The translations under genes were made by a program, and so were the position numbers. Below the pieces are notes generated by a model. It saw nothing but the letters and a program-made list of their open reading frames with translations, did no database searches and had not been told where the DNA came from. A DNA stretch of 64,000 nucleotides from Undibacterium parvum (GTDB taxonomy: Bacteria > Pseudomonadota > Gammaproteobacteria > Burkholderiales > Burkholderiaceae_D): contig NZ_CP034464.1 of assembly GCF_003955735.1 (NCBI RefSeq), positions 3,100,001-3,164,000 of the forward strand. Reading direction: 5' to 3'. Each line of letters begins with the position of its first letter. Positions within the stretch are counted from its first letter, which is position 1. Shown piece after piece: positions 16,420-24,918 of the stretch.

Positions 16420-16831
16420 GGGCGAACCTGCAAAAAATTCAAGATAGCGCGATTATACGATGTTGCAATGCGATTTGCGGGAAATGGCGCGCCGATGTGC
16501 TGGTTTAAGTCAAATTTTGCCGATTCGATTGATTCAGGCAGATGTGGCGTAATTAAAAATGCGGCATGCTCAGCTGCGCAGTATCCATGCGGGTCTGCAA
16601 GCACTCGCCTCGGAGACCCGCATGGGTATTGGGTTTCCAGATAGAGGCTTTTTAAAATCAGTTTGAAAGTTGCATTTGCAGCTTAGACGCAGGCAGCAGA
16701 CCAATTTATTCTGTTTCATAGTGTACTAATTCGATAATTATCCAAGAGTAGGCAGACCAGTCGATATGCATTGCAAATGGCAGTTTTAGCGTCAACAATG
16801 GCTCTTTTTTTGCGATGATATCGAGGTCAAT
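16420..16831. other. 412-bp intergenic region between divergent ispB and GH18 genes
   Basis: Must contain promoters for both genes. The only clear structure is the REP-like palindrome at 16574-16634. AGGTC at 16824-16828 serves as a modest Shine-Dalgarno for the GTG start of the GH18 gene. The open frames here are unsupported. Confidence 0.5.
16574..16634. repeat. REP-like palindromic element, copy 1
   Basis: CCATGCGGGTCT (16585-16596) pairs perfectly with AGACCCGCATGG (16614-16625), and pairing extends outward through TAT/GTA bases. The outer sequence GCGCAGTATCCATGCG matches copy 2 at 47908. The 59-bp copies at 20110 and 63286 share the CCATGCG / CGCATGG core arms. Confidence 0.6.
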
Positions 16832-17839
16832 GTGCGCTTAAATTTATCCCTGCTGCTGACGTTGCTTAGCCTGTTGTTTTGTGTAAATGGCCGCGCGGCG
16901 GACACTTCCATCCAGGTGATGGGGTGGGTGCCGGCTTACGGCATGGAGGCCGCAATCGAGGCGCTCACATCGCAAGCCGAGATAGGCAAGGGCTTGACAC
17001 GCATAGGTTTGCAATTCTGGAATCCTAGTCCTGACGGGCGTTCTCTGGTCTTCGCCCCGGTGAATAAGCAGGGGCAATTGGTTAGCGCTGCCGATGTGCT
17101 GCGCTTCCGTGATTGGGCGCGGCATCGCAACATTAAAGTATTTTTGACGGTTTACAATAATTCCCAAGTCAGGAATCAATGGGATTGGCGCTTGGCAAGG
17201 CGTGCTTTCGGCGCTCAGCGTAACGCCTTTGTTGCTGCGCTAGTGGCGGAGATGGATAAATATCAGCTTGATGGCATCGATTTGGATCTGGAGGGCGAGG
17301 GCGCGCTGGATGCTGACCGAGCCGCGTATGCCAAGTTTGTCAAGCAACTCGCAGTGCCGCTCAAGGCGCGCGCTAAGTTGTTGACTATCGATAGTTTCCA
17401 TAGTCCTTGCGCGAATGCACCGAACATGCGCTGGTGGGCCGATTGGCTGGGACATATAGACGCTATTCACAGTATGGGTTACGAAGATCTGTACGAAGGC
17501 AGTGATGCCACGTTTACTCCCAAAGGCAAGCCGGTCTGTGAGGGCGGTGCCGCGCTGTTTAAATATAGCTGGCAATTGGCGTATGCGCGTAAAGCTGGCT
17601 ATCTGCCCGAGCAAATCTTGATGGGCATGCCAACTTGGCTGGGTGCCTGGGGTAAGGGCGGCTTGGGGGATGGTTTAATCCCTCACGTGCAGGAAACGCA
17701 GGCGTTAGGCGTGGGAATTGCTTTATGGGATCTGCAACTAAGTGCGCCTGCATGGCGCAGTATTGATGTATGGAAAGCAATTCGGGCGGCACGCAGAGAT
17801 GCGGTCGACTTAAGTAGCGCCGCCACGCCTGCCCCTTAG
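16832..17839 (+). CDS. Exported glycoside hydrolase family 18-like protein
   Basis: A 335-residue secreted protein with a signal peptide (residues 1-22, cleavage after GRAA). The GH18 active-site strand reads LDGIDLDLEGEG (about residues 146-157), carrying the DxxDxDxE pattern with the catalytic acid Glu, so chitinase- or endo-N-acetylglucosaminidase-type activity on GlcNAc polymers is possible. Other barrel landmarks are VMGWVPAYG at the first strand, IKVFLTVYNN, and IHSMGYEDLYEG with MGMPTWLGAWG late in the chain. No carbohydrate-binding module is seen. The start is GTG with AGGTC upstream. It sits alone between ispB and rplU, where many relatives have no gene, so it may be an insertion. 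Confidence 0.8.
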   Translation: MRLNLSLLLTLLSLLFCVNGRAADTSIQVMGWVPAYGMEAAIEALTSQAEIGKGLTRIGLQFWNPSPDGRSLVFAPVNKQGQLVSAADVLRFRDWARHRNIKVFLTVYNNSQVRNQWDWRLARRAFGAQRNAFVAALVAEMDKYQLDGIDLDLEGEGALDADRAAYAKFVKQLAVPLKARAKLLTIDSFHSPCANAPNMRWWADWLGHIDAIHSMGYEDLYEGSDATFTPKGKPVCEGGAALFKYSWQLAYARKAGYLPEQILMGMPTWLGAWGKGGLGDGLIPHVQETQALGVGIALWDLQLSAPAWRSIDVWKAIRAARRDAVDLSSAATPAP

Positions 17840-17873
17840 CGCCAGGGGCTGCTGAAAAAATACGCAAATAGTT

Positions 17874-17902
17874 TTGACGGCAGCGCCAAGCCTATGTATA
17901 AT
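17874..17902 (+). promoter_or_regulatory. Sigma-70 promoter of rplU-rpmA
   Basis: TTGACG (17874-17879) and TATAAT (17897-17902) are separated by 17 bases, a near-consensus housekeeping promoter. It begins 34 bp after the GH18 stop and gives a leader of about 70 bases before rplU. Confidence 0.8.
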
Positions 17903-17978
17903 CCGCGGTTCTCCCGCTTTCTTGTGCAGCTTTTTTAAAGCGAGAGAAAATCCCTATATTTATTTGATGAGGTTTCAC

Positions 17979-18290
17979 ATGTACGCGGTCATAAAAACCG
18001 GTGGCAAACAATATAAAGTTGTCGCTGGTGAAAAACTTAAAGTAGAACAGATACCTGCAGACATTGGCTCCGAACTCACCATAGATCAAGTACTCGCCAT
18101 GGGCGAGGGAGATACCATTAAAGTTGGTACTCCATTGGTCGCAGGTGCTACGGTGCTGGTTAAGGTGATTGATCACGGACGCCACGACAAGGTTCGCATT
18201 TTCAAAATGCGTCGTCGTAAGCATTACCAGAAGCGTCAAGGCCATCGCCAAAACTACACTGAACTGCAGATTGTTTCTATCAACGGTTAA
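17979..18290 (+). CDS. rplU: 50S ribosomal protein L21
   Basis: A 103-residue ribosomal protein that binds 23S rRNA. The chosen start gives the canonical [14 protein letters not shown]; the frame is open upstream, but GATGAGG at 17966-17972 positions the ribosome at 17979. The RNA-binding stretch [16 protein letters not shown] is intact near the C-terminus. First gene of the rplU-rpmA unit, 47 bp before rpmA, under the promoter at 17874. Confidence 0.98.
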   Translation: MYAVIKTGGKQYKVVAGEKLKVEQIPADIGSELTIDQVLAMGEGDTIKVGTPLVAGATVLVKVIDHGRHDKVRIFKMRRRKHYQKRQGHRQNYTELQIVSING

Positions 18291-18337
18291 TCCGTCGATA
18301 AAGCAATTTACTCACCTGATTTTCAAGGAGCTAATAA

Positions 18338-18613
18338 ATGGCACACAAAAAAGGCGGCGGCACCACGCGCAACGGCCGTGACTCAGAGTCAAAACGACTC
18401 GGCGTTAAAGTTTACGGCGGTCAGTCTATCAATGCTGGCGGTATCATCATTCGTCAACGCGGCACACGCGTTCACGCTGGTGAAAACGTCGGTATGGGCA
18501 AAGATCACACTTTGTTCGCGCTGACACCAGGCAAAGTACAATTTGCAATCAAGGGCGCTGCTAAGCGTCAATACGTTACTGTTGTTGCAGCAGCTGCAGT
18601 TGTAGCCGCTTAA
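18338..18613 (+). CDS. rpmA: 50S ribosomal protein L27
   Basis: A 91-residue protein whose N-terminal tail reaches the peptidyl-transferase centre. [20 protein letters not shown] is the standard N-terminus, and no Firmicutes-type cleaved leader is present. AAGGAG lies upstream of the ATG. The C-terminus is Ala/Val-rich ([10 protein letters not shown]), a common variable tail. An intrinsic terminator follows, so obg is transcribed separately. Confidence 0.98.
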   Translation: MAHKKGGGTTRNGRDSESKRLGVKVYGGQSINAGGIIIRQRGTRVHAGENVGMGKDHTLFALTPGKVQFAIKGAAKRQYVTVVAAAAVVAA

Positions 18614-18641
18614 GCACTTAGTAAGGCGCAAGCCCGTATAT

Positions 18642-18675
18642 AAAAAGGCTCTGCCGTTGGTGGAGCCTTTTTAAT
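18642..18675 (+). terminator. Intrinsic terminator of rplU-rpmA
   Basis: AAAAAGGCTC, an 11-base loop, then GAGCC and a T-run (TTTTT) form a classic rho-independent terminator 29 bp after the rpmA stop. The following 200 bp up to obg contain no gene. Confidence 0.85.
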
Positions 18676-18884
18676 TTGTACTATAAAATAAAAAAATCAG
18701 GATAGATGCAAAATAGTTTTTGCTTGGTGCGCGCATTCGCTGCACGGCAAATAGCTTTGTGGTCTGTCTATCGTATTCACTGGTCTCCAAGAGATATTAC
18801 GAGGAATTGCGCTGCGCAGCGCGCTCGATTCTTTACTTGGCTCTGGTCTTAAAGCTGTAAAGCTCTATTGTTTAGGTGGCAAAC

Positions 18885-19997
18885 ATGAAATTTATCGACG
18901 AAGCAAGAATTGAAGTCATTGCAGGTGATGGCGGTAACGGCGTCGCCTCCTTCTGTCGTGAAAAATTCCGACCATTTGGTGGTCCAGACGGTGGCGATGG
19001 CGGCAAGGGCGGTAGTATTATCGCGGTAGCCGATCGCAACATTAATACCCTGGTCGATTTTCGTTATGCCAAGTTACATAAAGCCAAGAATGGTGAAAAT
19101 GGTCGCGGTGCCGATTGCTACGGCAAGGGCGCGGACAATATCATGTTGCGCATGCCGGTAGGCACTTTAATTGTTGACCGCAATACCGATGAGCCGATTG
19201 CCGATCTGACCGAGCATGGTCAGGAAGTGGTGCTGGTGAAGGGCGGTGAAGGTGGTTGGGGTAATATCCATTTTAAATCTTCGACTAACCGTGCACCGCG
19301 TCAGCGTGGTGATGGTAAGGAAGGCGAACGCCGCGAATTAAAATTGGAATTGAAAGTATTGGCCGACGTCGGTCTGTTAGGTTTGCCGAATGCCGGTAAA
19401 TCGACTTTCATTACTGCGGTCTCGAACGCCCGTCCTAAGATTGCCGATTACCCGTTTACCACCCTGCATCCGAACCTGGGTATGGTACGCGTCAGTCACG
19501 AAAAGAGTTTCGTGATTGCCGATATTCCTGGTCTGATCGAAGGTGCGGCCGATGGCGTAGGCTTGGGCGTACAATTTTTGAAGCATTTGCAGCGTACCGG
19601 TTTACTGTTGCACATCGTCGATCTGGCACCTTTCGATGAAGGCGTCGATCCGGTCAAAGACAATAAGGCGCTGGTCAAAGAACTGCGCAAGTATGATGAA
19701 TCGCTGTTCGAGAAACCGCGCTGGTTGGTCTTGAATAAGCTCGACATTCTGAGCCCGGAAGAGCGCAAAAAACGTGTCAAGGATTTCGTCAAACGCTTCG
19801 CCTGGAAAGGGCCGGTATTTGAGATTTCAGCCTTGACCCACGAAGGTTGCCAGGAATTGGTGATTGCGATTTATGCCTATCTGGCAGAAAAACGTCAGTC
19901 CGAGCAGCGCTCGCAAGAGACCCAGATGAAAGAAGAAGCGCAAGGCATCTTGTCTATCGATCCAGATGATCCGCGTTTTAAAGTCTACGAAGAGTAA
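18885..19997 (+). CDS. obg: Obg/CgtA GTPase
   Basis: An essential ribosome-associated GTPase involved in 50S assembly and stress control. [17 protein letters not shown] at 18885 is the canonical start; AGGTGG at 18873-18878 is its Shine-Dalgarno, and the GTG nine bases earlier is not used. 370 residues: a Gly-rich Obg fold (about 1-158), then a G domain with G1 GLPNAGKST, switch [11 protein letters not shown]3 DIPGLIEGA and G4 LNKLD. A short acidic C-terminal tail ends in [10 protein letters not shown] terminator follows. proB, often next in related genomes, is not here. Confidence 0.97.
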   Translation: MKFIDEARIEVIAGDGGNGVASFCREKFRPFGGPDGGDGGKGGSIIAVADRNINTLVDFRYAKLHKAKNGENGRGADCYGKGADNIMLRMPVGTLIVDRNTDEPIADLTEHGQEVVLVKGGEGGWGNIHFKSSTNRAPRQRGDGKEGERRELKLELKVLADVGLLGLPNAGKSTFITAVSNARPKIADYPFTTLHPNLGMVRVSHEKSFVIADIPGLIEGAADGVGLGVQFLKHLQRTGLLLHIVDLAPFDEGVDPVKDNKALVKELRKYDESLFEKPRWLVLNKLDILSPEERKKRVKDFVKRFAWKGPVFEISALTHEGCQELVIAIYAYLAEKRQSEQRSQETQMKEEAQGILSIDPDDPRFKVYEE

Positions 19998-20020
19998 TAC
20001 TGGGACGAATGCGCAGAATA

Positions 20021-20048
20021 AAAAAGCCTGATTTTTCAGGCTTTTTTT
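20021..20048 (+). terminator. Intrinsic terminator after obg
   Basis: AAAAAGCCTG, a six-base loop, CAGGC and a run of seven T. Because of the A-run on the other side, it could also work on transcripts coming from the right. Confidence 0.85.
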
Positions 20049-20109
20049 ACGTCCGTCTGATTGAGATGGCTAAGCACTTCTGTCGATTGCAAAAACGCAT
20101 GCTGCCAGC

Positions 20110-20168
20110 GCGCATATTCCATGCGCCTGTCCAGCCTGCCTGGCCTGCAAGCCGCATGGGATATGCGC
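20110..20168. repeat. REP-like palindromic element, copy 3 (59 bp)
   Basis: The left arm GCGCATATTCCATGCG and the right arm CGCATGGGATATGCGC are complementary apart from one T:G pair. The 27-bp centre is Cys-Tyr-free, CCTG-rich sequence (CCAGCCTGCC). The copy at 63286-63344 has the same length and differs at only about four positions. It lies between the convergent obg and ubiH genes. Confidence 0.75.
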
Positions 20169-20207
20169 CTTAGGCCTTTGCCTTGTGGTTTTTTACGCGC
20201 TTAAATT

Positions 20208-21422
20208 TTAACGCCAGCCGTACATCATCTGTTCGGCCAGCAATTTTTTTGCCGGTGTGAATAGATCAATCGCAGTAAGTCCCAAACCTAGTAGGCTTTG
20301 GCTGAGGGCGCCATCGGGGCTGCTTGCAAAAATTCTTGCCATGCTATCGGTGATCTTGATGGTGGCGCTGCGATCGCTCTGCCTTTGGCTGATGAAGTCG
20401 CTGATCGCCAGCGCGGGCGACTGGCAATGGCCTTGCGTATTGAGTTGCGCGGCCAGACATTTTGCTAGTACTACGGCGTCGCGCAAGCCTAGATTTAAGC
20501 CTTGGCCAGCTACTGGATGCAGGGTCTGGGCGGCGTTGCCTATTTTGACGTTGCGTGTCTTGGCCGATGTTGGGGCTGTTTCCTGGGCCATCAGTCCTAG
20601 CGGGTAGGCGTGTCGGCGCGAGGCTTTGATAAACTTGCCTAGGCGGCCGCCAAAGGCTGTTTGCAATGCGCTTATGAAAGCGCTATCGTCTAGCGCCAGT
20701 ATGGTTTGCGCGTTGTCCGGTCGCATGCACCAGACTAGCGCGTAGCCGTCTTCTTGCGGCAGTAAGGCCAGCGGTCCTTGATCAGTGAAGCGCTCGAAGG
20801 CGCGCCCGGCGATCGGCGTGTCGCTGATGATGTGAGCGATCACTGCAGTCTGCTGGTAGTCGTGATGGCGGCCACCCGCTTTTTGCGGCAGCTGCTGTTG
20901 CGCGCTGAAAGTGCCGCCTTCTGCCTGTATTACCAGATCGGCCGTGATCTTGCTGCCGTCAGCGAGCGTTAGTTCGACCAGATCAGCCTGCTCTTCTAGC
21001 GCGCTTACCTGTACTGGTCTTTGTAGGGCTATGCCGCGCTGTTGAATTAAATTTTGTAGCGCTGTCACGATGTCGCCGTAGCGCGCCACATAGCCCAGCG
21101 CAGGTAAAGCGTAATCAGCGGCCTTGATCAGGCTGCGGCCAAAGTGGGCGCGGCGCGAGACGTGGATTTGCGTAATCGCGGTGGCGGCGATCGGCCAGGC
21201 ATGTAGCGCGCGCAGGATCTGCTTACTACCATATGAGAGCGCAATCGAACGCGCATCCGCTCTGGCTTGCTCTGCGGTTTTGGCGTCTAGCAGTAAGATG
21301 TCGCTGGCCGCATAGCCTTGCTGCTGCAGCATCAGGGCCAGCGCCTGGCCGACCGGCCCGGCGCCGCAGATGGCGATGTGTACGTGCTTAGTCAAACTAG
21401 GTTTCTCCATATTGGCTGCCAA
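20208..21422 (-). CDS. UbiH/UbiF-type FAD-dependent hydroxylase (ubiquinone synthesis)
   Basis: A 404-residue flavin monooxygenase of the UbiH/COQ6 family, which hydroxylates the ring of ubiquinone precursors. The FAD-binding N-terminus HIAICGAGPVGQALALMLQQ is at about residues 15-34. The second FAD motif appears as IGNAAQTLHPVAGQGLNLGLRD near residue 295. The exact regiospecificity (UbiH, UbiF or UbiI) cannot be told from sequence by eye. A shorter start (MEKPSLTKH, four residues later) is possible. It lies 16 bp downstream of pepP on the same strand, the usual pepP-ubiH pairing. Confidence 0.88.
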   Translation of the reverse strand: MAANMEKPSLTKHVHIAICGAGPVGQALALMLQQQGYAASDILLLDAKTAEQARADARSIALSYGSKQILRALHAWPIAATAITQIHVSRRAHFGRSLIKAADYALPALGYVARYGDIVTALQNLIQQRGIALQRPVQVSALEEQADLVELTLADGSKITADLVIQAEGGTFSAQQQLPQKAGGRHHDYQQTAVIAHIISDTPIAGRAFERFTDQGPLALLPQEDGYALVWCMRPDNAQTILALDDSAFISALQTAFGGRLGKFIKASRRHAYPLGLMAQETAPTSAKTRNVKIGNAAQTLHPVAGQGLNLGLRDAVVLAKCLAAQLNTQGHCQSPALAISDFISQRQSDRSATIKITDSMARIFASSPDGALSQSLLGLGLTAIDLFTPAKKLLAEQMMYGWR

Positions 21423-21438
21423 ATTTCCGCTTTGATTT

Positions 21439-22788
21439 TTACTTTGTTTGCATCAGGGCTTCAATCTCGGCCACGGTCTTTGGCGTGTCGCGGCTTAGAT
21501 TCAGATGGCCTTCGGGTGTGATCAGGATATCGTCTTCTATGCGTATGCCTAGGTTCCAGTATTGTTCTGGCACAGCTTCGGCTGGACGCACATAGATGCC
21601 AGGTTCTATGGTGAAGACCATGCCCGCTTCCAGTTTACGGTAAGGGCGTTCATTGCCGACCTTGTGGGTCTCGCGATAGTCGCCGACATCGTGTACGTCC
21701 AATCCTATCCAATGGCCGGTGCCGTGCATGTAAAACTGGCGGTAGGCCATGCTGGCGATCGCATCGTCCAAACTGCCGACCTGGTTTTTGTCGAGTAAGC
21801 CTGTCTCTAACATGCCCTGTGTCAGTACCCGTACTGCCGCGTGGTGGCCTTCCATATAGCCGGCACCGGGGCGGGCGCAAGCCAGCGCTGCCGCTTGAGC
21901 CGTCAGCACTAACTCGTACAGAGTTTTTTGGGCTGGGCTAAATTTGCCGTTGGCGGGGAAGGTACGCGTGATGTCGGAGGCGTAGCTGTCAAATTCGCAG
22001 CCGGCGTCGATCAGGATTAAGTCGCCGTCCTTGATGCGGGCGGCATTGCTTTGATAATGCAAGATGCAGGCATTGGCACCGGCGGCAACGATGGAACCAT
22101 AGGCTGGCGCTTGCGAACCCTGACGGCGAAATTCATGTAGCAGTTCTGCCTCTAATTCGTATTCATGCATCTCAGGCCGGGCGCTGCGCATGGCGCGTGC
22201 ATGGGCTGCGCCGGAGATGTTGGCGGCGCTTTGCATCAGCGCGATTTCGCTGGCATCTTTGAATAGGCGCATTTCATCGAGTAGCTGGCGCAGATCCAGG
22301 GTTTTGCCTGGTACAGTGACACCGCTGCGCGCTTTGGCGCGTACCGCTTCCATCCAATGCTGTAGTTGGGTGTCGAGTTGCGCATCGGTGCCGCTGCTGT
22401 GAAACAGCGTCTTGCTATCGGCCAGCAGTGTTGGCATTTCGCTGGCGAGGGCTTCGATGGGGTAGGCAGCATCAAAGCCGAACTGAGCCTGGGCTGCTGC
22501 CGGGCCGTAACGGAAACCATCCCAGATTTCGCGCTCCAGATCTTTTTCGCGGCAAAATAAAATGCTGCGTTGTTCACTGCCATTGGCGATTAGGACGATC
22601 AGGGCTTCCGGTTCGGTGAAGCCGGATAAATAGTAAAAATAACTGTCGTGGCGAAACGGAAACGTGTTGTCGCTATTGCGTGTCATTTCTTGTGCGGTTG
22701 GCACAATGGCGATGCCGCCACCGTGCGCTTGCATCTGCGCCAGCAATTGTTGGCGACGCTGGAAATACGCGTTCATGCTTTCGCTCAT
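21439..22788 (-). CDS. pepP: Xaa-Pro aminopeptidase PepP
   Basis: A dimanganese M24 peptidase removing N-terminal residues before proline, 449 residues. The N-terminal creatinase-like domain (about 1-175) is followed by the pita-bread domain. Metal ligands are visible in LILIDAGCEFDSYASDITRTF (both Asp), HGTGHWIGLDVHD (His), FTIEPGIYV (Glu) and RIEDDILIT (Glu). Its start overlaps the stop of the MurU-like gene by four bases, and ubiH follows, so three genes are probably read together. Confidence 0.95.
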   Translation of the reverse strand: MSESMNAYFQRRQQLLAQMQAHGGGIAIVPTAQEMTRNSDNTFPFRHDSYFYYLSGFTEPEALIVLIANGSEQRSILFCREKDLEREIWDGFRYGPAAAQAQFGFDAAYPIEALASEMPTLLADSKTLFHSSGTDAQLDTQLQHWMEAVRAKARSGVTVPGKTLDLRQLLDEMRLFKDASEIALMQSAANISGAAHARAMRSARPEMHEYELEAELLHEFRRQGSQAPAYGSIVAAGANACILHYQSNAARIKDGDLILIDAGCEFDSYASDITRTFPANGKFSPAQKTLYELVLTAQAAALACARPGAGYMEGHHAAVRVLTQGMLETGLLDKNQVGSLDDAIASMAYRQFYMHGTGHWIGLDVHDVGDYRETHKVGNERPYRKLEAGMVFTIEPGIYVRPAEAVPEQYWNLGIRIEDDILITPEGHLNLSRDTPKTVAEIEALMQTK

Positions 22789-23537
22789 GTCGGTTTTCCT
22801 TGCGTCGTTGCTTTATTTAAAGGCCCATTGAGTGGCGCATTCAGCGCGGCCAATTGCTCGGGGGTGCCGACGTTGTGCCAGACACCGCTATACAACTCCC
22901 CGCCGAGTTGGCCGCGATCAGCGTAGTCGCGCAGTATCGGTGCTAATTTGGCGTGCTCACCTGCCTTGATGCCGGCAAACATCTCGGGCCGGTAGACGCC
23001 GATATTGCCGAAAGTAAGGCGCGGTTCGCCTTCTTTACCTTGATTCGATAAGCCCATTAGGTTCAGCGCAAAATCGCCTTCAGGATGAAACGAGGGATTT
23101 TTTACCATGTACAGCCAGGCGACGTCGCGCTTATCCAGTGGATGCGGATTGCCCCACATATCATTGTCTTCGAGTGTGTTCAGGCATTCGCTGAAATTGA
23201 AATGCGGAATGTAAATGTCGGAAGAGACTACGATGAAAGGCTGATCACCCAGCAGAGGTAAAGCCTGGGCAATGCCGCCGGCGGTCTCTAAGGCAAGGGC
23301 TTCGGCCGAATAGCGTAGCTGCGCGCCGAACTGGCTACCGTCGCCTAGCAGCTCCTCTATCATGTGACCGAGATGAGCGTGATTGATGATGATTTCAGTG
23401 ATGCCGGCTTTCACCAGATTGAGTATGTGCCAGACGATCAAAGGTCGGCCGCGTACCTTGAGTAGAGGCTTAGGGCAGGTATCGGTTAGCGGTCGCATCC
23501 GTTCGCCGCGACCGGCGGCAAGTAACATGGCTTTCAT
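22785..23537 (-). CDS. murU: Nucleotidyltransferase, MurU-like (N-acetylmuramate-1-phosphate uridylyltransferase)
   Basis: A 250-residue NTP-transferase with the signature MKAMLLAAGRGERMRPLTD and the substrate loop PKPLLKVRGRPLI. It is followed by the VVSSDIYI metal site and the late FGNIGVYRPEMF strand. In Pseudomonas, MurU works with AmgK to make UDP-MurNAc from recycled MurNAc. The kinase-like gene on the same strand 108 bp upstream supports that role. A general sugar nucleotidyltransferase is the alternative. The stop overlaps the pepP start (ATGA). Confidence 0.85.
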   Translation of the reverse strand: MKAMLLAAGRGERMRPLTDTCPKPLLKVRGRPLIVWHILNLVKAGITEIIINHAHLGHMIEELLGDGSQFGAQLRYSAEALALETAGGIAQALPLLGDQPFIVVSSDIYIPHFNFSECLNTLEDNDMWGNPHPLDKRDVAWLYMVKNPSFHPEGDFALNLMGLSNQGKEGEPRLTFGNIGVYRPEMFAGIKAGEHAKLAPILRDYADRGQLGGELYSGVWHNVGTPEQLAALNAPLNGPLNKATTQGKPT

Positions 23538-23555
23538 AGATCTCTTTTATACTGG

Positions 23556-23631
23556 GTGGGGTATTAAAATATGCCCGCTATTATATTGTGCGATATGGAG
23601 TGTTTTTACTGATACTCCCCCCATATTGCCT
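23556..23631. repeat. GATACTCCCC-type intergenic repeat
   Basis: GGTGGGGTATTAAAATATGCC and, about 40 bp on, ACTGATACTCCCCCC occupy most of the 108-bp gap between the murU-like and amgK-like genes. The second arm is shared with 2699-2708 and 33231-33240. It may influence how much amgK transcription continues into murU. Confidence 0.35.
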
Positions 23632-23645
23632 AGCTAGCTGAAGAA

Positions 23646-24734
23646 TTAAAAGGTGAAACCAACCACCGGTGCGGTGTCTTCTATGACATCGAGCAGACGT
23701 AATAAAGGAATCAGGATGTTATAGCGTTGCGCCGTCTTGCGCACATACGACATCACCAGTGGGATGTCTTGCAGGTAGTGTTCTTTGCCATCACGATGTG
23801 CCAGACGGGCAAAAATACCGAGGATTTTCAGATGGCGTTGCAGGCCCATGAATTCGAAATCGCGATAGAAGCTGTCAAATTCAGGGCTGATCGGTAGGCC
23901 GGCACGACGTGCCTGTTCCCAATAACGGATCGCCCAATCGAGTACCTTGTCTTCATCCCAGTAGACGTAGGCATCGCGCAGCAGCGACACCAGATCGTAA
24001 GTGATGGGGCCGTACAGCGCGCCTTGGAAATCGAGGATGCCGGGATTGCCCTGATCCATCACCATCAGATTGCGCGAATGGTAATCGCGGTGCACGTAGA
24101 CTTGCGGCTGCGCCATAATATTCGCCAGCAGCGCCTCAAACACCTTGTGCAGGCTGGTGCTTTGCTCTTCGGTGAGAGTGGCCCCTCTGTGTACCCCTAA
24201 ATACCATTCCGGGAAGATCATCAGCTCGCGCAAGAAAAAGGCGCGGTCGTATTCTGGCAACACCTCGGGCTGGCTATGGCTTTGCATTTGCACCAGCGAG
24301 GCAATCGCATCCATATACAAAGCATGGGCTTGTTCTGGCTGCGCCTGGAAGGCATCGAAATAGGTAGTCGTGCCCAAGTCGCTCAACAGCAAGAAACCTT
24401 GCACTGTATCCTGTGCCAGTACTTGTGGTACCGTCAGATTGATCTGCGAAAACAGTTCGGCGATCTGGATGAAGGGTCTGACATCCTCGGCCGGTTGTGG
24501 CGCATCCATGACGATGTAAGTCTTGCCATCGGCGGCATCGATGCGGAAATAGCGGCGAAAGCTGGCATCGGTCGAGGCCGGACGCAAGCTGGCGGCGAGC
24601 AGGGTAGGGTTACTTATTTGCGCGAGCCAGGCATGAATCGCTGCCATGCGCAGACTATCTTGCTCAATCGCATTGGTATCGGCAGAATTGCTACTTGCTG
24701 TAGGTGTGAGGGGGTGATCTGGATTAATTGACAT
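23646..24734 (-). CDS. amgK: AmgK-like sugar kinase (aminoglycoside-phosphotransferase fold)
   Basis: A 362-residue APH-fold kinase. The N-lobe has RPASTDASFRRYFRI and TYIVMDAPQPAEDVRPF. The catalytic loop is VYVHRDYHSRNLMV, and the metal-binding DFG-like segment is GILDFQGALYGPITYDL. In Pseudomonas, AmgK phosphorylates MurNAc and GlcNAc at the anomeric position for cell-wall recycling. The adjacent MurU-like gene makes this the likely function. A Ser/Thr-rich N-terminal extension (about 25 residues) precedes the domain. It is divergent from lptD (184 bp), a common neighbour arrangement in Proteobacteria. Confidence 0.88.
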   Translation of the reverse strand: MSINPDHPLTPTASSNSADTNAIEQDSLRMAAIHAWLAQISNPTLLAASLRPASTDASFRRYFRIDAADGKTYIVMDAPQPAEDVRPFIQIAELFSQINLTVPQVLAQDTVQGFLLLSDLGTTTYFDAFQAQPEQAHALYMDAIASLVQMQSHSQPEVLPEYDRAFFLRELMIFPEWYLGVHRGATLTEEQSTSLHKVFEALLANIMAQPQVYVHRDYHSRNLMVMDQGNPGILDFQGALYGPITYDLVSLLRDAYVYWDEDKVLDWAIRYWEQARRAGLPISPEFDSFYRDFEFMGLQRHLKILGIFARLAHRDGKEHYLQDIPLVMSYVRKTAQRYNILIPLLRLLDVIEDTAPVVGFTF

Positions 24735-24918
24735 AGCGAAAATTCTTAGAAAAAACCATTTTATGGAGCGGGCGGGACGGTTTATGGGTAAAAACGACGG
24801 GCTTAGGCTATTTCCCCCTATAATGTGCGCTTGATTTTAAGCTTCATCACAAATGATGGCTGCCCGCACTTTGCATAAACAGAAAATATTCGCCTTAACG
24901 CCCTAGCCTACTCATTAC

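Noticed and set aside
16177..16644. 155-codon open frame antisense to the start of ispB
   Set aside because: Runs against a strongly conserved gene and through a palindromic repeat; composition is not protein-like.
18614..18884. Gap between rpmA and obg considered for a small RNA
   Set aside because: Only the rpmA terminator is structured; no promoter-terminator pair defines a transcript.
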